DNA of 64,000 bases from Polaromonas sp. (GCA_030655515.1 JAURVI010000045.1:86640-150639), one strand, 5' to 3'; shown: positions 8,635 to 18,749, numbered from the stretch's first letter. Numbers and translations are program-made. Notes: generated by a model from the sequence alone, not told the origin.

Positions 8635-9873
8635 ATGAGCAACAACATCTACATCGCCGGCGTCGGCATGACGCCGACCGGCAAGTTCCTGGACCGCAGC
8701 ATCAAGCAACTGACTGCCGATGCCGTGACGGCCGCACTCGCCGATGCCGGCGTGACGGCCCGCGACATCCAGTCCGCCTACTTCTCCAACGCCACCCAGG
8801 GCGTGCTGGAGGGTCAGACCATGGTGCGCGGCCAGATCGCCTTGCGCACCATGGGCTTCGAGTCCATCCCGATCTTCAACATCGAGAACGCCTGCGCCAG
8901 CGCCAGCTCGGCGTTCAACCTGGCTGTGCAGTTCGTGCGTTCCGGCGCGGGCGACATGGCGCTGGCGGTGGGCGCGGAGAAGATGTTCTGCACCGACAAG
9001 GCCAAGATGTTCAGCGTCTTCGACGGCGCCTGGGACGTGTCCACCGTCGAGCAGAACAAAAACACCTTGCTGCAAATGGGCCATGGCATCGAGCCGCCCG
9101 ACGGCACCACGTCCAAGGCGCCGTACAGCCTGTTCATGGACATTTACGCCGCCTTTGGCCGCTTTCACATGCGCGAGTTCGGCACCACGCAGCGGCAAAT
9201 TGCCGCCGTGTCGGCCAAGAACCACGGCCATTCGGTGCATAACCCGCTGGCCCAGTACCGCAACGCCTACACCATTGACGAGGTGCTGGCCGCGCCACCG
9301 ATCACCTACCCGCTGACACTGCCCATGTGCGCCCCGGTCAGCGACGGCGCTGCCGCCGTGGTGGTGTGCTCTGAAGCAGCACTGGCGCGCCTGGCCGACC
9401 GGCGGCGCGCCATCAAGGTGCTGGCATCGGTCATTGCCACGGGCAGCAACCGCCGCCCTGAAGACGTGGCCCAGCACATCACCGTCAAAGCGTCCAGGCA
9501 GGCCTACGAACTGGCGGGGGTGGGCCCGCAAGACATCTCGCTGGCCGAGGTGCATGACGCCACCGCCATCGGCGAAATTGTGCAAAGTGAAAACTTGGGC
9601 TTCTGCGCCTTCGGCGAAGGTGGCCCGCTCGCCGAGCGCGGCGACACCACCATCGGCGGGCGCATCCCCATCAACACCTCGGGCGGGCTGGAGTCCAAAG
9701 GCCACCCGATCGGCGCCACCGGGATCGGGCAGTTGCATGAACTGGTCGTGCAGTTGCGGGGCGAAGCCGGAGCACGCCAGGTGCAGGGGGCACGCCTTGC
9801 CATCGCAGAAAACGGTGGTGGCCTGTTCGGAATTGAAGAGGCCGTGGCCGCCATCACAATCCTCGGGCGCTGA
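8635..9873 (+). CDS. SCPx-type thiolase / acetyl-CoA acetyltransferase-like protein
   Basis: Thiolase-superfamily protein of 412 residues, expected to cleave a 3-ketoacyl-CoA. The start at 8635 (MSNNIYIAGVGMTPTG) gives the normal N-terminus; the frame is open far upstream but that overlaps the crotonase gene. The nucleophile region NACASASSAFNLA (about 83-95) holds the active cysteine, HDATAIGEI replaces the histidine loop, and GGLESKGHPIGATG (about 345-358) is the C-terminal catalytic motif. These variants match the sterol-carrier-protein-x/lipid-transfer type used on bulky or branched acyl-CoAs rather than FadA. Confidence 0.85.
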   Translation: MSNNIYIAGVGMTPTGKFLDRSIKQLTADAVTAALADAGVTARDIQSAYFSNATQGVLEGQTMVRGQIALRTMGFESIPIFNIENACASASSAFNLAVQFVRSGAGDMALAVGAEKMFCTDKAKMFSVFDGAWDVSTVEQNKNTLLQMGHGIEPPDGTTSKAPYSLFMDIYAAFGRFHMREFGTTQRQIAAVSAKNHGHSVHNPLAQYRNAYTIDEVLAAPPITYPLTLPMCAPVSDGAAAVVVCSEAALARLADRRRAIKVLASVIATGSNRRPEDVAQHITVKASRQAYELAGVGPQDISLAEVHDATAIGEIVQSENLGFCAFGEGGPLAERGDTTIGGRIPINTSGGLESKGHPIGATGIGQLHELVVQLRGEAGARQVQGARLAIAENGGGLFGIEEAVAAITILGR

Positions 9874-9884
9874 GGGAGCGAAGG

Positions 9885-10652
9885 ATGAACTTACAAGACA
9901 AGGTCGCCGTCGTTACCGGTGGCGCATCCGGTTTGGGTCGTGCGGTAGTGGAAACCCTCATCGCTGGCGGCGCGCGCGTGGCACTGTTTGACCGCGACGG
10001 TGAACGAGGCGCGCAGACCGCCACCGAGCTAGGCAGTTCTGCGATGTTCGAGCAGGTCGATGTCACCAGCGAAGCACAGGTACAGGCTGGCATCGACGCA
10101 ACGTTAGCCAGTTTTGGCGCTATCCACATCTGTATCAACTGCGCCGGCGTGCCAGACGCAGCCAAGACCGTGGCCGATGGAAAACCCTTCCCCCTGGAAC
10201 TGTGGCACAAGGTGATTGCTGTCAACCTCACCGGCACGTTCAACGTGCTCCGCCTGGCCGCCGTAGCGATGGCACGCAACGAACCTGAGGACGATGAGCG
10301 GGGCGTCATCGTGAACCTGTCGTCTGGTGCCGCACAAGATGGCCAGATGGGACAGGCGGCCTACGCCGCCAGCAAGGCCGGTGTGATCGGACTCACGCTG
10401 CCGGTGGCACGGGACCTGGCCGATCTGGGGATCCGCTGCGTAGCGGTTGCGCCTGGCTTGTTCGAAACGCCAATGGTCGCGGGCCTGCCAAAGAAAGTTG
10501 CGCAGGCCATCGTTGACCGCATGATTCTGTTCCCGCGCCGCATGGGTCAAGCCAACGAGCTGGCCCACCTGGTGCGCTCCATCGTCGAGAACCCTTACAT
10601 CAACGCCACCTGTCTGCACATTGATGCCGGCGCACGCATGAGCACACGCTGA
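9885..10652 (+). CDS. SDR-family 3-hydroxyacyl-CoA dehydrogenase-like oxidoreductase
   Basis: Short-chain dehydrogenase of 255 residues. The cofactor motif VVTGGASGLGRAV (about 9-21), NCAG (about 84), catalytic Ser in VNLSSGAA and YAASKAG (Tyr and Lys) are all present, as is the PG motif in VAVAPGLFETPM. The C-terminus and length resemble type-II 3-hydroxyacyl-CoA dehydrogenases (HSD17B10-like). Between the thiolase and acyl-CoA dehydrogenase genes, the natural role is NAD-dependent oxidation of the 3-hydroxyacyl-CoA. Confidence 0.87.
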   Translation: MNLQDKVAVVTGGASGLGRAVVETLIAGGARVALFDRDGERGAQTATELGSSAMFEQVDVTSEAQVQAGIDATLASFGAIHICINCAGVPDAAKTVADGKPFPLELWHKVIAVNLTGTFNVLRLAAVAMARNEPEDDERGVIVNLSSGAAQDGQMGQAAYAASKAGVIGLTLPVARDLADLGIRCVAVAPGLFETPMVAGLPKKVAQAIVDRMILFPRRMGQANELAHLVRSIVENPYINATCLHIDAGARMSTR

Positions 10653-10683
10653 ACAAAATCAACACCCCACCAAGACCACAATC

Positions 10684-11844
10684 ATGAACTTTCTCCCCAC
10701 CGAAGAACAACGCCTCGCCGTCGAAGGATTCAACCGCTTTCTGGCGGCCGAGCTTGAGCCTATCGTCAAACGCTACCAGCCCGACAAGCTGATCGAAAAG
10801 GAGCTGATGCTGAAGATCTTCCAGATGATGCTGCCCTACGGCATGGGCGGCAACGGCATCATCGCGGAGGAACATGGCGGCCTGGGCATGCCCTGGCTCA
10901 CTTACGCGATGATGTACGACCAGCTCGCGCGCGTCTCCGGCGACGTGGCCATCTCGCTGCTGATCCAGCAACTCGGCGCCTACTCTCTCCAGGTTTGCTC
11001 CAACGCGAAGATGCGCGACAAGTACCTGCCCCGCATGGTTCGCGCCGAGATCATCGCATGCAGCGGCATCAGCGAGCCGGGGGTGGGCTCCAACGTGGCC
11101 GAAGTGACCTGCCGCGCCAAGCGCGACGGCGAGCACTACATCGTCACCGGCGAGAAAACCTGGATATCCAACGGCCACTACTCCGATTTCTGCATGGTGA
11201 TCGTGCGCACCTCCGACGATGGGGCCAAGGGCTTGTCGATGGTTCTGGTGGATCGCGCCGAGCATGGCTACGAGAGCCGGAACATCGACAAGCTGGGCCT
11301 CAACAGCACCTCGACCGCCCAGCTCTTCTTCGACGGCGTGCGGGTGCCGGCGGACAACATGATGATAGCCCCCGGCGCCGGCCTGAAAAACACGCTGGTG
11401 CTGTTCGAGAAGGCGCGTCCCATGGTCGGACTGACCTCGGTGGGCATTGCGCAGGCCGCGCTCAACAAGGCGGTGGCCTACTCGAAAGAGCGGCGCCAGC
11501 ACGGCAAGCCGATCGGCGGCCATCAACTGATCCAGGGCATGCTGGCCGAGGCCGCCACCGAACTCGACGCCGCGCGCCTGCTGGTCTACCGCGCCTTCAA
11601 CCTGATCGACCACGGCGTGCGCTGCGAAGTCGAAAGCGCCATGGCCAAGTGGTACGCCACCGAGATGGCGGTCAACGTCACCTCCAAGGCCTTGCAGATT
11701 CACGGCGGCAATGGCATCACCAAGGACTTTGGGGTGGAGCTGCTGTTCCGCAATGCCCGCATGATGCCCATCCCGGACGGCACCACCGAGATTCAGAAGC
11801 TCATCATCGGCCGCGCCCTGACCGGCATCAACGCCTTCTCCTGA
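10684..11844 (+). CDS. Acyl-CoA dehydrogenase family protein
   Basis: FAD-dependent acyl-CoA dehydrogenase of 386 residues, introducing the alpha,beta double bond. The ACSGISEPGVGSNVAEV segment (about 124-140) and GEKTWISNGHYSDF are FAD-binding blocks; QIHGGNGITKDFGVE and PIPDGTTEIQKLIIGR are near the C-terminus. In the last block the position that carries the catalytic Glu in medium-chain enzymes (YEGT) reads PDGT, so Asp or another residue may act as base. It follows the SDR gene by 31 bases and precedes LivG by 3. Confidence 0.88.
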   Translation: MNFLPTEEQRLAVEGFNRFLAAELEPIVKRYQPDKLIEKELMLKIFQMMLPYGMGGNGIIAEEHGGLGMPWLTYAMMYDQLARVSGDVAISLLIQQLGAYSLQVCSNAKMRDKYLPRMVRAEIIACSGISEPGVGSNVAEVTCRAKRDGEHYIVTGEKTWISNGHYSDFCMVIVRTSDDGAKGLSMVLVDRAEHGYESRNIDKLGLNSTSTAQLFFDGVRVPADNMMIAPGAGLKNTLVLFEKARPMVGLTSVGIAQAALNKAVAYSKERRQHGKPIGGHQLIQGMLAEAATELDAARLLVYRAFNLIDHGVRCEVESAMAKWYATEMAVNVTSKALQIHGGNGITKDFGVELLFRNARMMPIPDGTTEIQKLIIGRALTGINAFS

Positions 11845-11847
11845 CCC

Positions 11848-12648
11848 ATGACCCTTCCATCCCCCATCGCCGCGGCCAGCGCGGCACCGGTGCTGCAGGC
11901 TGATGGCATCACGCTGCGCTTCGGCGGCGTCACGGCGCTGGCCGAGGTCAGCATCGACGTGCGCGACAACGAACTGCTGGCGATCATCGGCCCGAACGGC
12001 GCGGGCAAAAGCTCGCTGCTCAACGTGCTCAGCGGTTTTTACCGTCCGCAGCAGGGCCAGGTGCGCCACCGTGGCGGTGACATCGTTGGGCGCGCCGTGC
12101 ATGAGATCGCGCGGGACGGCGTGGTGCGCACCTTCCAGGGCACACACTTGCTGTCCAACATGAGCGTGCTCGACAACATCCTGATTGGCCGCTACAGCCT
12201 GATGCGTTCCAACCTGATCCAGGCCTTCTTCTATTTTCCATGGAGCTACCGCGAGGAAGCGGCGCACCGGGCGGTGGCCGAGGAGATTGTCGAGTTTCTG
12301 GAGATCGAAAACATCCGTCACCAGCCGGTCGGCATGCTGGGCTACGGCCTGCGCAAACGCGTGGACCTGGGGCGAGCGCTGGCCATGGAGCCCAAGGTCT
12401 TGCTGATGGACGAACCCATGGCCGGCATGAATGCCGAGGAAAAAGAAGACCTGGCCCGCTTCGTTCTTGATGTGCGCGAAGCCAAGCGCATTCCCGTCGT
12501 GCTGGTCGAACATGACATGGGCGTGGTGATGGACCTGGCTGATCGCGTCGTGGTGCTCGACTTCGGCCGCAAGATCGCCGACGGCCCGCCCGCGGCGGTG
12601 CAGGCCGATCCGAAAGTGATTGCCGCCTACCTGGGAGCCTCCAAGTGA
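11848..12648 (+). CDS. LivG-type ABC transporter ATPase
   Basis: ATPase of a second Liv-type importer, 266 residues. Walker A GPNGAGKSSLLN (about 50-61) is intact, and the signature region reads GYGLRKRVDLGRAL, the YGxxRR form usual in LivG. Walker B is VLLMDEPMAGMN, followed by VLVEHDM. It lies in the catabolic operon, and its stop overlaps the next gene in a GTGA junction (12645-12648). Confidence 0.92.
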   Translation: MTLPSPIAAASAAPVLQADGITLRFGGVTALAEVSIDVRDNELLAIIGPNGAGKSSLLNVLSGFYRPQQGQVRHRGGDIVGRAVHEIARDGVVRTFQGTHLLSNMSVLDNILIGRYSLMRSNLIQAFFYFPWSYREEAAHRAVAEEIVEFLEIENIRHQPVGMLGYGLRKRVDLGRALAMEPKVLLMDEPMAGMNAEEKEDLARFVLDVREAKRIPVVLVEHDMGVVMDLADRVVVLDFGRKIADGPPAAVQADPKVIAAYLGASK

Positions 12649-14630
12649 GCGCACTACAAAAATCACCCGCCGCCATCGCGCCGCACGCGACCGACGCGCC
12701 GGACAACGCGCCCACTCTGCCGCAGACACTGCTGGCCCACGCCCGCACGCACCCGAACGCCCTGGCCCAGCGCGCCAAGCGCCGCGGCGTCTGGCGCTGC
12801 TACACCTGGTCGGACGTGTTTGACCAGGTGCGTCTGATCGCCCTGGGCGCGAGCGCGCTCGGGCTGGCCCGCGGCGACACCGCCGTGGTGATCGGCGAGA
12901 ACGAGCCCGAGCATTTCTGGGCTCTGTATGCCGTGCAATCGCTGGGGGCCAAGGCGGTATCGGTCTACCCCGACGCGACGGCCGACGAGTTGCACTACCT
13001 GTGCGAAGACTCCAAAGCGCGCTTCATCTTCGCGCAGGACCAAGAGCAGGTCGACAAGGCGCTGGCCATCCTCGACCGCCTGCCGGGCCTGGGCGGCGTG
13101 GCGTACTGGGACGACTCGGGCATGTGGTCGTACCAGCATCCCAGGCTGCATTCGTTCGACAGCCTGACCGCGGCTGGCCGCGATCTGGACGCGCGTGAGC
13201 CGCAACGCTATGCCGATGAAGTCGCCACCGGCCATGCGGATGACCTGGCGTTGCTGAGCTACACCTCGGGCACCACCAGCAAGCCCAAAGGGGTGATGAT
13301 CAGCCACCGCTGGTTGCGCGACAACGCGCTGCGCATGACCAGTGCGCTGCCGCTGCGCCCGGGCATGGAATACCTGTCCTACACGCCGCTGGCCTGGATC
13401 ACCGAGCAACTGCTGGGCGTGACCCTGGGCCTGACCGTCCCGCTGGTGGTGAACTTCCCCGAAGGGCCGGACCAGGTCTTGCCCAATCTGCGCGAGCTGG
13501 CGCCGCACATGGCGCTGTTCGGGCCGCGCCAGTGGGAAAACATCGCCTCCACCATCGAGGCCCGCATGTTGGATGCCAGTTGGCTGGCGCGGCGCGTCTA
13601 CCGCTGGGGTGTGCGCATCGGCCACGACGTTCATGTAGCCCGGCTCGAAGGCCGACCAGCCCCGCTGTTGTCCAAACTGCTGCTGCCGCTGGCCGAGGCC
13701 CTGGCCTTGCACCCGGTGCGCGACCAGTTCGGCTTCATCCGGGCCGAGATCGCGGTCTCGGGCGGCACCGCCATGGCGCCCGACGTGTTCCGTCTGTTTC
13801 ACGCGCTGGGCGTGCCCTTGCGCAACATCTACGGCTGCTCCGAGTTCGGCATCATCGCCGGCCACCGCGGCCAACGCTACGACCTGGAGACCGTCGGCCC
13901 GCTGTTGACCGTGGCGCCCGGCTTTGGCGCGCCGCTGGAATGGCGCATCGAGCCCGACGGCGAGTTGTTGCTGCGCGGCGGCACCGGCTTCCTGGGCTAC
14001 TGGGGCCAGCCCGCCAAGACCGCCGAGCGGCTGCGCGACGGCTGGTACGCCAGCGGCGACGCCGTGCGGCCGACCGAGCGCGGGGAAATCGTCTTCCTCG
14101 ACCGCGTCGAGCACCAGGTGCGGCTGGCCAACGGCCATGCCTATCCGCCGCAGTTCCTGGAAACCCGGCTGCGCTTTTCTCCTTTCATCAAGGACGTGAT
14201 GGTGCTGGGCGACGCAACCCGGCCCTGGGTCGGCGCCCTCATCAACATCGACATGGCAGTTACCAGCGGCTGGGCCGAGGAACGCCGGATTTCGTTTTCG
14301 ACCTTCACCGACCTGTCGCAGCGGCCCGAGGTGCGTGCCCTGGTGCGCGAGGAGATCCGCCGCATCAATGCCTTGTTGCCCGAAGGTTCGCGCATCGCGC
14401 GCTTCGCCAACTTCCCCAAGGAACTCGATCCCGATGAAGGCGAGCTGACGCGCACCCGCAAACTGCGCCGGGAATTCCTGGAAACCCGCTATCGCATGCT
14501 GATCGACGGGCTGTATGCCGGGGCCACGGACATTCCTTGCGAGATTGCCATCACTTATCAAGACGGCCGGCGCAGCATGCTGCACGCCACGGTCATCGCC
14601 AACGATGTCGAGGAGGCGCGCCGCGCATGA
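12645..14630 (+). CDS. AMP-dependent acyl-CoA synthetase/ligase (long-chain type)
   Basis: Adenylate-forming ligase of 661 residues that makes an acyl-CoA from carboxylate, ATP and CoA. The P-loop LLSYTSGTTSKPKGVMISH (about 202-220), YGCSEFG (about 398) and YASGDAVRPTERGEIVFLDR (about 467-486) are the standard A3/A5/A7 motifs. It begins with GTG overlapping the LivG stop and ends in an ATGA overlap with the LivH-type gene, so import and activation are tightly coupled. The acid activated is unknown; the large size and neighbours suggest a bulky or long-chain carboxylate. Confidence 0.9.
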   Translation: MSALQKSPAAIAPHATDAPDNAPTLPQTLLAHARTHPNALAQRAKRRGVWRCYTWSDVFDQVRLIALGASALGLARGDTAVVIGENEPEHFWALYAVQSLGAKAVSVYPDATADELHYLCEDSKARFIFAQDQEQVDKALAILDRLPGLGGVAYWDDSGMWSYQHPRLHSFDSLTAAGRDLDAREPQRYADEVATGHADDLALLSYTSGTTSKPKGVMISHRWLRDNALRMTSALPLRPGMEYLSYTPLAWITEQLLGVTLGLTVPLVVNFPEGPDQVLPNLRELAPHMALFGPRQWENIASTIEARMLDASWLARRVYRWGVRIGHDVHVARLEGRPAPLLSKLLLPLAEALALHPVRDQFGFIRAEIAVSGGTAMAPDVFRLFHALGVPLRNIYGCSEFGIIAGHRGQRYDLETVGPLLTVAPGFGAPLEWRIEPDGELLLRGGTGFLGYWGQPAKTAERLRDGWYASGDAVRPTERGEIVFLDRVEHQVRLANGHAYPPQFLETRLRFSPFIKDVMVLGDATRPWVGALINIDMAVTSGWAEERRISFSTFTDLSQRPEVRALVREEIRRINALLPEGSRIARFANFPKELDPDEGELTRTRKLRREFLETRYRMLIDGLYAGATDIPCEIAITYQDGRRSMLHATVIANDVEEARRA

Positions 14631-15514
14631 TTATCGAATTCCTCAACTACACGCTCAACGGCGCCCTGCTCGGCCTGCTCTACGCCCTGGTGGCGATGGG
14701 CTTCGTGGTCATCTACCGGGCCAGCAAGGTCTTCAACATGGCCACTGGCGAGATGATCGTCGTCGGCGCCTTTCTGCTGTGGTGGGCGATCCAGGCGCGC
14801 GGTCTGCACCCGGCCGTTGGCATCGCGGTGGCGCTTGGCCTCTCGGTGCTGGTCGGCCTGGCGATCGAACGCCTGTTGTTCAGACGCCTGATCGGTGAAT
14901 CGGTGTTCTCCATGATCATGATGACCATCGGCCTGCTGATCCTGCTGCGCGGCCTGGTGCTGGTCATCTGGGGGCCGCAGGAGCGGCAGTTTCCGGCCAT
15001 CATTTCGCTCACGCCGTTCATTTTTGGCGAGATGATCGTCCCGCGCTCCCTCGCCCTGGGCGGGGTCATCGCGGTGGCTGCCGCCGCGGCCCTGCATTGG
15101 TTCTTCAATCACAGCCGGGCCGGCCTGGCCATGTCGGCGGTGGCCGAGGACCACCAGATCGCGCTGGCCATGGGCATCAGCGTGCGCCGCTCCATCGCCT
15201 TTGCCTGGGCCCTCGGCGGCGTGCTGTCGGTGATCACCTCGATGGTCTACCTGAGCGGCAAGTCCTTGACCTTCCTGTCCTCCGAGATCGGCTTCGCGGC
15301 CTTGCCGGTGGCGCTGCTGGCCGGGCTCGAATCCATCGGCGGCCTGCTGCTGGCCGGCATTGTCATCGGCATCGTGCAAGGTCTCACGGCCGCCTACATC
15401 GACCCGATGATCGGCGGCAATGCGGCTTCTGTCGTGCCCTATATTTTCATGCTCGTGGTGCTGATCGTGCGCCCGACTGGCCTGTTCGGCTGGAAACGAA
15501 TCGAAAGAGTTTGA
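14627..15514 (+). CDS. LivH-type ABC transporter permease
   Basis: Inner-membrane permease of 295 residues for the second Liv-type importer. The ATG at 14627 overlaps the ligase stop (ATGA); the upstream extension of the frame lies inside the ligase gene. Typical family segments are LVAMGFVVIYRASKVFNMAT and a C-terminal glycine-rich span before VRPTGLFGWK. Confidence 0.92.
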   Translation: MIIEFLNYTLNGALLGLLYALVAMGFVVIYRASKVFNMATGEMIVVGAFLLWWAIQARGLHPAVGIAVALGLSVLVGLAIERLLFRRLIGESVFSMIMMTIGLLILLRGLVLVIWGPQERQFPAIISLTPFIFGEMIVPRSLALGGVIAVAAAAALHWFFNHSRAGLAMSAVAEDHQIALAMGISVRRSIAFAWALGGVLSVITSMVYLSGKSLTFLSSEIGFAALPVALLAGLESIGGLLLAGIVIGIVQGLTAAYIDPMIGGNAASVVPYIFMLVVLIVRPTGLFGWKRIERV

Positions 15515-15517
15515 GCC

Positions 15518-16570
15518 ATGGATCCTTCCGGCATCTTCGCCACCGACTATTCGCGCGACCGCGCCCTGATCCGAACCCGCGCCCAGTGGGCCGCCTTCGC
15601 CTTGTTCGCGCTTGCGCTGCTGCTCTACCCCTGGCTGGCCTCGGCGCGGCTGGTGGCGGTGGCCAACCTCATGCTCGTGACCTCCATCGTCGTCGTCGGG
15701 CTGCAGATCACCACCGGCTGCGCCGGGCAGATCAACCTCGGCCAGGCCGCGTTCATGGGCATTGGCGCCTACGGCGCCAGCGTGCTCGATACCCGCATCG
15801 GCCTGCCGTTCTGGGTCGCCGTGCCGCTGGGCGGGCTGGTCGCGGCCGCGGCCGGCTGGCTCTTTGGTTTGACGGCCGCGCGCATCAAGGGCTTTTATCT
15901 GGCGTTGACCACGATTGCCGCGCAGTTCATCTTCCATTTCGCGGTGCTGAACCTGCCGGCCTCCTGGCTGGGCGGCGTCAATGGCATCAGCCTGGACACG
16001 GCCCGCGTCGGCGGCTTCGCCTTCGGCTCGGATCGGTCCTTGTACTACCTGTTCCTCGGCTGCACCGCGCTGATGATCTTCGGCGCGTTCGGCGTGATGC
16101 GCAGCCGCCATGGCCGCGCCTTCGTGGCGGTGCGCGACGACGACGTGGCCGCCGGCATGATGGGCGTGGACGTGGTCGGCACCAAGATGCGCGCCTTCGT
16201 GCTCGGCGCCTTTTATGCGGGTATCGGCGGCGCGCTCTGGGCTTACCAGGTGCGCTTCGTCTCGGTCGACCAGTTCACGCTGTTCAACTCCATCTGGTTC
16301 ATCGCCATGATGATCGTCGGCGGGCTGGGCTCGATCGTGGGCGCGGTGGTCGGCACGGTGCTGATCCGCGCCATCCAGGAAACCATCACCAGCGTCGGCC
16401 CCGACCTGGTGCAGATGATGCCCGGCCTGGGCAGCGACATCATTTTCGCCAGCATGAATGTGTTTCTCGGCCTGGTCATCGTGCTGTTCCTGCTGCTCGA
16501 GCCCAAGGGCTTGATGCACCGCTGGAGTATCCTGAAAATGAACTACCGGCTCTGGCCGTTCCCGCACTGA
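15518..16570 (+). CDS. LivM-type ABC transporter permease
   Basis: Second permease (350 residues) of the same importer, 3 bases after the LivH-type gene. The family blocks GCAGQINLGQAAFMGIGAYG (about 67-86) and MIVGGLGSIVGAVVGTV (about 263-280) are clear, with about nine to ten spans. Confidence 0.92.
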   Translation: MDPSGIFATDYSRDRALIRTRAQWAAFALFALALLLYPWLASARLVAVANLMLVTSIVVVGLQITTGCAGQINLGQAAFMGIGAYGASVLDTRIGLPFWVAVPLGGLVAAAAGWLFGLTAARIKGFYLALTTIAAQFIFHFAVLNLPASWLGGVNGISLDTARVGGFAFGSDRSLYYLFLGCTALMIFGAFGVMRSRHGRAFVAVRDDDVAAGMMGVDVVGTKMRAFVLGAFYAGIGGALWAYQVRFVSVDQFTLFNSIWFIAMMIVGGLGSIVGAVVGTVLIRAIQETITSVGPDLVQMMPGLGSDIIFASMNVFLGLVIVLFLLLEPKGLMHRWSILKMNYRLWPFPH

Positions 16571-16626
16571 GCGTTCGCGCCGGTGCATATCCCGGTCGCT
16601 AAGACCTTTACCCCATGGAGATAAGC

Positions 16627-17853
16627 ATGCAACGACAGACATTTCTCAAGTTTTCGATGACCCTGGCAGCCGGCGTTTTACTCAGCACCGGCGTCCGTGC
16701 GCAAACCGTGATCAACGTCGCGGCGTTCGCGGACTTTGCCGGCCCCTACGCCAACGTGATGAACGACATGCAAGGCGGCCGGCTGGCGGTGCTGGATTGG
16801 TGGAACAAGGAAGTCGGCACCAAGTTGAACGTGCGGATCAACGTCAAGACCTATGACACCCGTTACGACGTGGCGCAGACCGCCAGCCTGTGGCCGGGCA
16901 TCAAGGCCGAACTCAAACCGGCGCTGGTGCTGGGTCTGGGCGGCCCCGATGCCGCTGCGTTGCAGCAGCGCCTGCCGGAAGACAAGGTCGCGATGCTGAT
17001 GGGCACCGCCGCCTACGGCTTCGGCTGGAAGCCCAACCAGTGGGCCTACAACATCCGGCCGACCTACCCTCACGAAGCCGCCGGCTTCCTGGAGTGGTTC
17101 CGTGCCGCCAAGCTTGAAGGCAAGCGCGCGGTCAAGGTCGCCATCATCACGTCCGAAGCCACGCCCGCGTATGTCGACATGGCCAAGGGCTTGCAGAGTT
17201 ACACCAAGGCCCATCCGGACAAGGCCACCCTGGTCGAAGCGGTGTACACCGAGGTGCAGCCGACCGACCTGACGCTGCAGGTGCGCCGCCTGGCCAATGC
17301 CGGCACCGACGTCATCGTGATCCAGACCAACACCGCCCAGGCGGTCGCTACCAAACGTGCCTTGCAGGCCCTGGGCAAGAACATTCCGATCATGCTGTCG
17401 CTGCACAACGGCATGGCGGCTTCCTCGCGCGCCATCGGCGACCCGAACGGCTTCGCCGGCGACTACGAAGTCGGCGCCATCGCCGATGCGTCCGAGGACG
17501 ACACCCCAGCCCGCAAGTTCTACCGTTTGATGCAGGAAAAGCACGGCCTCAAATCGGGCTGGAACGCCATGACCATGATCGGCCTGGGGCAAACCATGGT
17601 GGCCGTGCGCATGATCGAAGCGACCGTCAAAGCCAAGGGCGCCGACAAGGTGACCGGTGAAAACGTGCGCGCCATCCTGCTCGCCACCACCCTGTCCTCG
17701 GGTGACCTGCAGGGCATCCTGCCGGGCATCGACTTCGGTGACGAGACGCCATTCCCCACCGGCACCGCCAAGGTCAACATCGCGACCATGAAGGACGGCA
17801 AGGTCTACCGTGCCGCGGGCGATGTGCCCGTGCCCGTGGTGCCCAAGTGGTAA
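16627..17853 (+). CDS. Liv-type ABC transporter substrate-binding protein
   Basis: Periplasmic binding protein of 408 residues (Peripla_BP_6 fold). The ATG at 16627 (MQRQTFLKFS) is preferred over 16615 because GGAG at 16617-16620 then sits 6 bases upstream. A signal peptide runs to VRA-QT near residue 25. The mature chain starts VINVAAFADFAGPYA. The 3' end overlaps the next ATPase gene by 7 bases. It has little resemblance to the binding protein at 761-1999, so the two transporters probably recognise different ligands. Confidence 0.88.
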   Translation: MQRQTFLKFSMTLAAGVLLSTGVRAQTVINVAAFADFAGPYANVMNDMQGGRLAVLDWWNKEVGTKLNVRINVKTYDTRYDVAQTASLWPGIKAELKPALVLGLGGPDAAALQQRLPEDKVAMLMGTAAYGFGWKPNQWAYNIRPTYPHEAAGFLEWFRAAKLEGKRAVKVAIITSEATPAYVDMAKGLQSYTKAHPDKATLVEAVYTEVQPTDLTLQVRRLANAGTDVIVIQTNTAQAVATKRALQALGKNIPIMLSLHNGMAASSRAIGDPNGFAGDYEVGAIADASEDDTPARKFYRLMQEKHGLKSGWNAMTMIGLGQTMVAVRMIEATVKAKGADKVTGENVRAILLATTLSSGDLQGILPGIDFGDETPFPTGTAKVNIATMKDGKVYRAAGDVPVPVVPKW

Positions 17854-18701
17854 CTGCGGAGCCTGCACCCGACGCGCCCGCCGCTGCGGGCGGGCCGGTG
17901 GCGGCACCGCTGCTGACGCTGTCCAACGTCGAGGTGTTGTATTCGGAGGTCATCGTCGCGCTCAAGGGCGTTTCGATGACGGTTCCCCAGGGCGGCTGCG
18001 TTGCGTTGCTGGGCGCCAACGGCGCGGGCAAGAGCACCACCCTCAAGGCGATCTCCGGGGTCATCGACTCCGAAGACGGCCGGGTCTCCGCCGGCACGAT
18101 TAATTTCGCTGCGCGCCCGATTCATGGCAACGACTCGGCCGATGTGGTGCGCAGCGGCCTGGTGCATGTGATGGAAGGACGCCGGGTTCTGCAGCACATG
18201 ACCGTCGAGCAGAACCTGATCATCGGCGGCCATCTGTTCCCGTCGGGCCGGACGATGCGCGCCGCGATGGAGCGCGTCTACGCCGCCATCCCGAGGCTGG
18301 CCGAGTTACGCAAGCGCACCGCCGGCTACCTGTCCGGCGGCGAGCAGCAAATGCTGGTGATCGGCCGCGCCATCATGGCCGAACCCAAGCTGATGCTGAT
18401 CGACGAGCCCTCCCTCGGCCTGGCGCCGCGCATGATCGACGAGGTGTTCGCCGTGTTGCGCCAACTGCGCGAGCAGGGGCTGTCGCTGCTGATCGTCGAG
18501 CAGAACACCCGTGTCGCGCTGGAAATCGCCGACTACGGCTACGTCATGGAAAGCGGGCGCATCGTGCTCGAAGGGCGGGCCCAGGAATTGCGCGACAACG
18601 AGGATATTCGGGAGTTTTATCTCGGGCTGGATCGGGAAGGCGGGCGCAAGAGCTTTCGCGAGATCAAGCACTACAAACGCCGCAAGCGCTGGCTCGGCTG
18701 A
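17847..18701 (+). CDS. LivF-type ABC transporter ATPase
   Basis: Second ATPase of the operon's importer, 284 residues, with an intact Walker A GANGAGKST (about 55-63), signature YLSGGEQQML and Walker B LMLIDEPSLGLAP. The GTG at 17847 overlaps the binding-protein stop by 7 bases; an internal start near 17898 is possible because the first 20 residues are a Pro/Ala-rich extension. A basic tail (HYKRRKRWLG) ends the protein. Confidence 0.9.
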   Translation: MVTAEPAPDAPAAAGGPVAAPLLTLSNVEVLYSEVIVALKGVSMTVPQGGCVALLGANGAGKSTTLKAISGVIDSEDGRVSAGTINFAARPIHGNDSADVVRSGLVHVMEGRRVLQHMTVEQNLIIGGHLFPSGRTMRAAMERVYAAIPRLAELRKRTAGYLSGGEQQMLVIGRAIMAEPKLMLIDEPSLGLAPRMIDEVFAVLRQLREQGLSLLIVEQNTRVALEIADYGYVMESGRIVLEGRAQELRDNEDIREFYLGLDREGGRKSFREIKHYKRRKRWLG

Positions 18702-18749
18702 CCGCCGGGTGCGGCGATCCGATTGAATGAATTTAAGGAGTAACGAGCT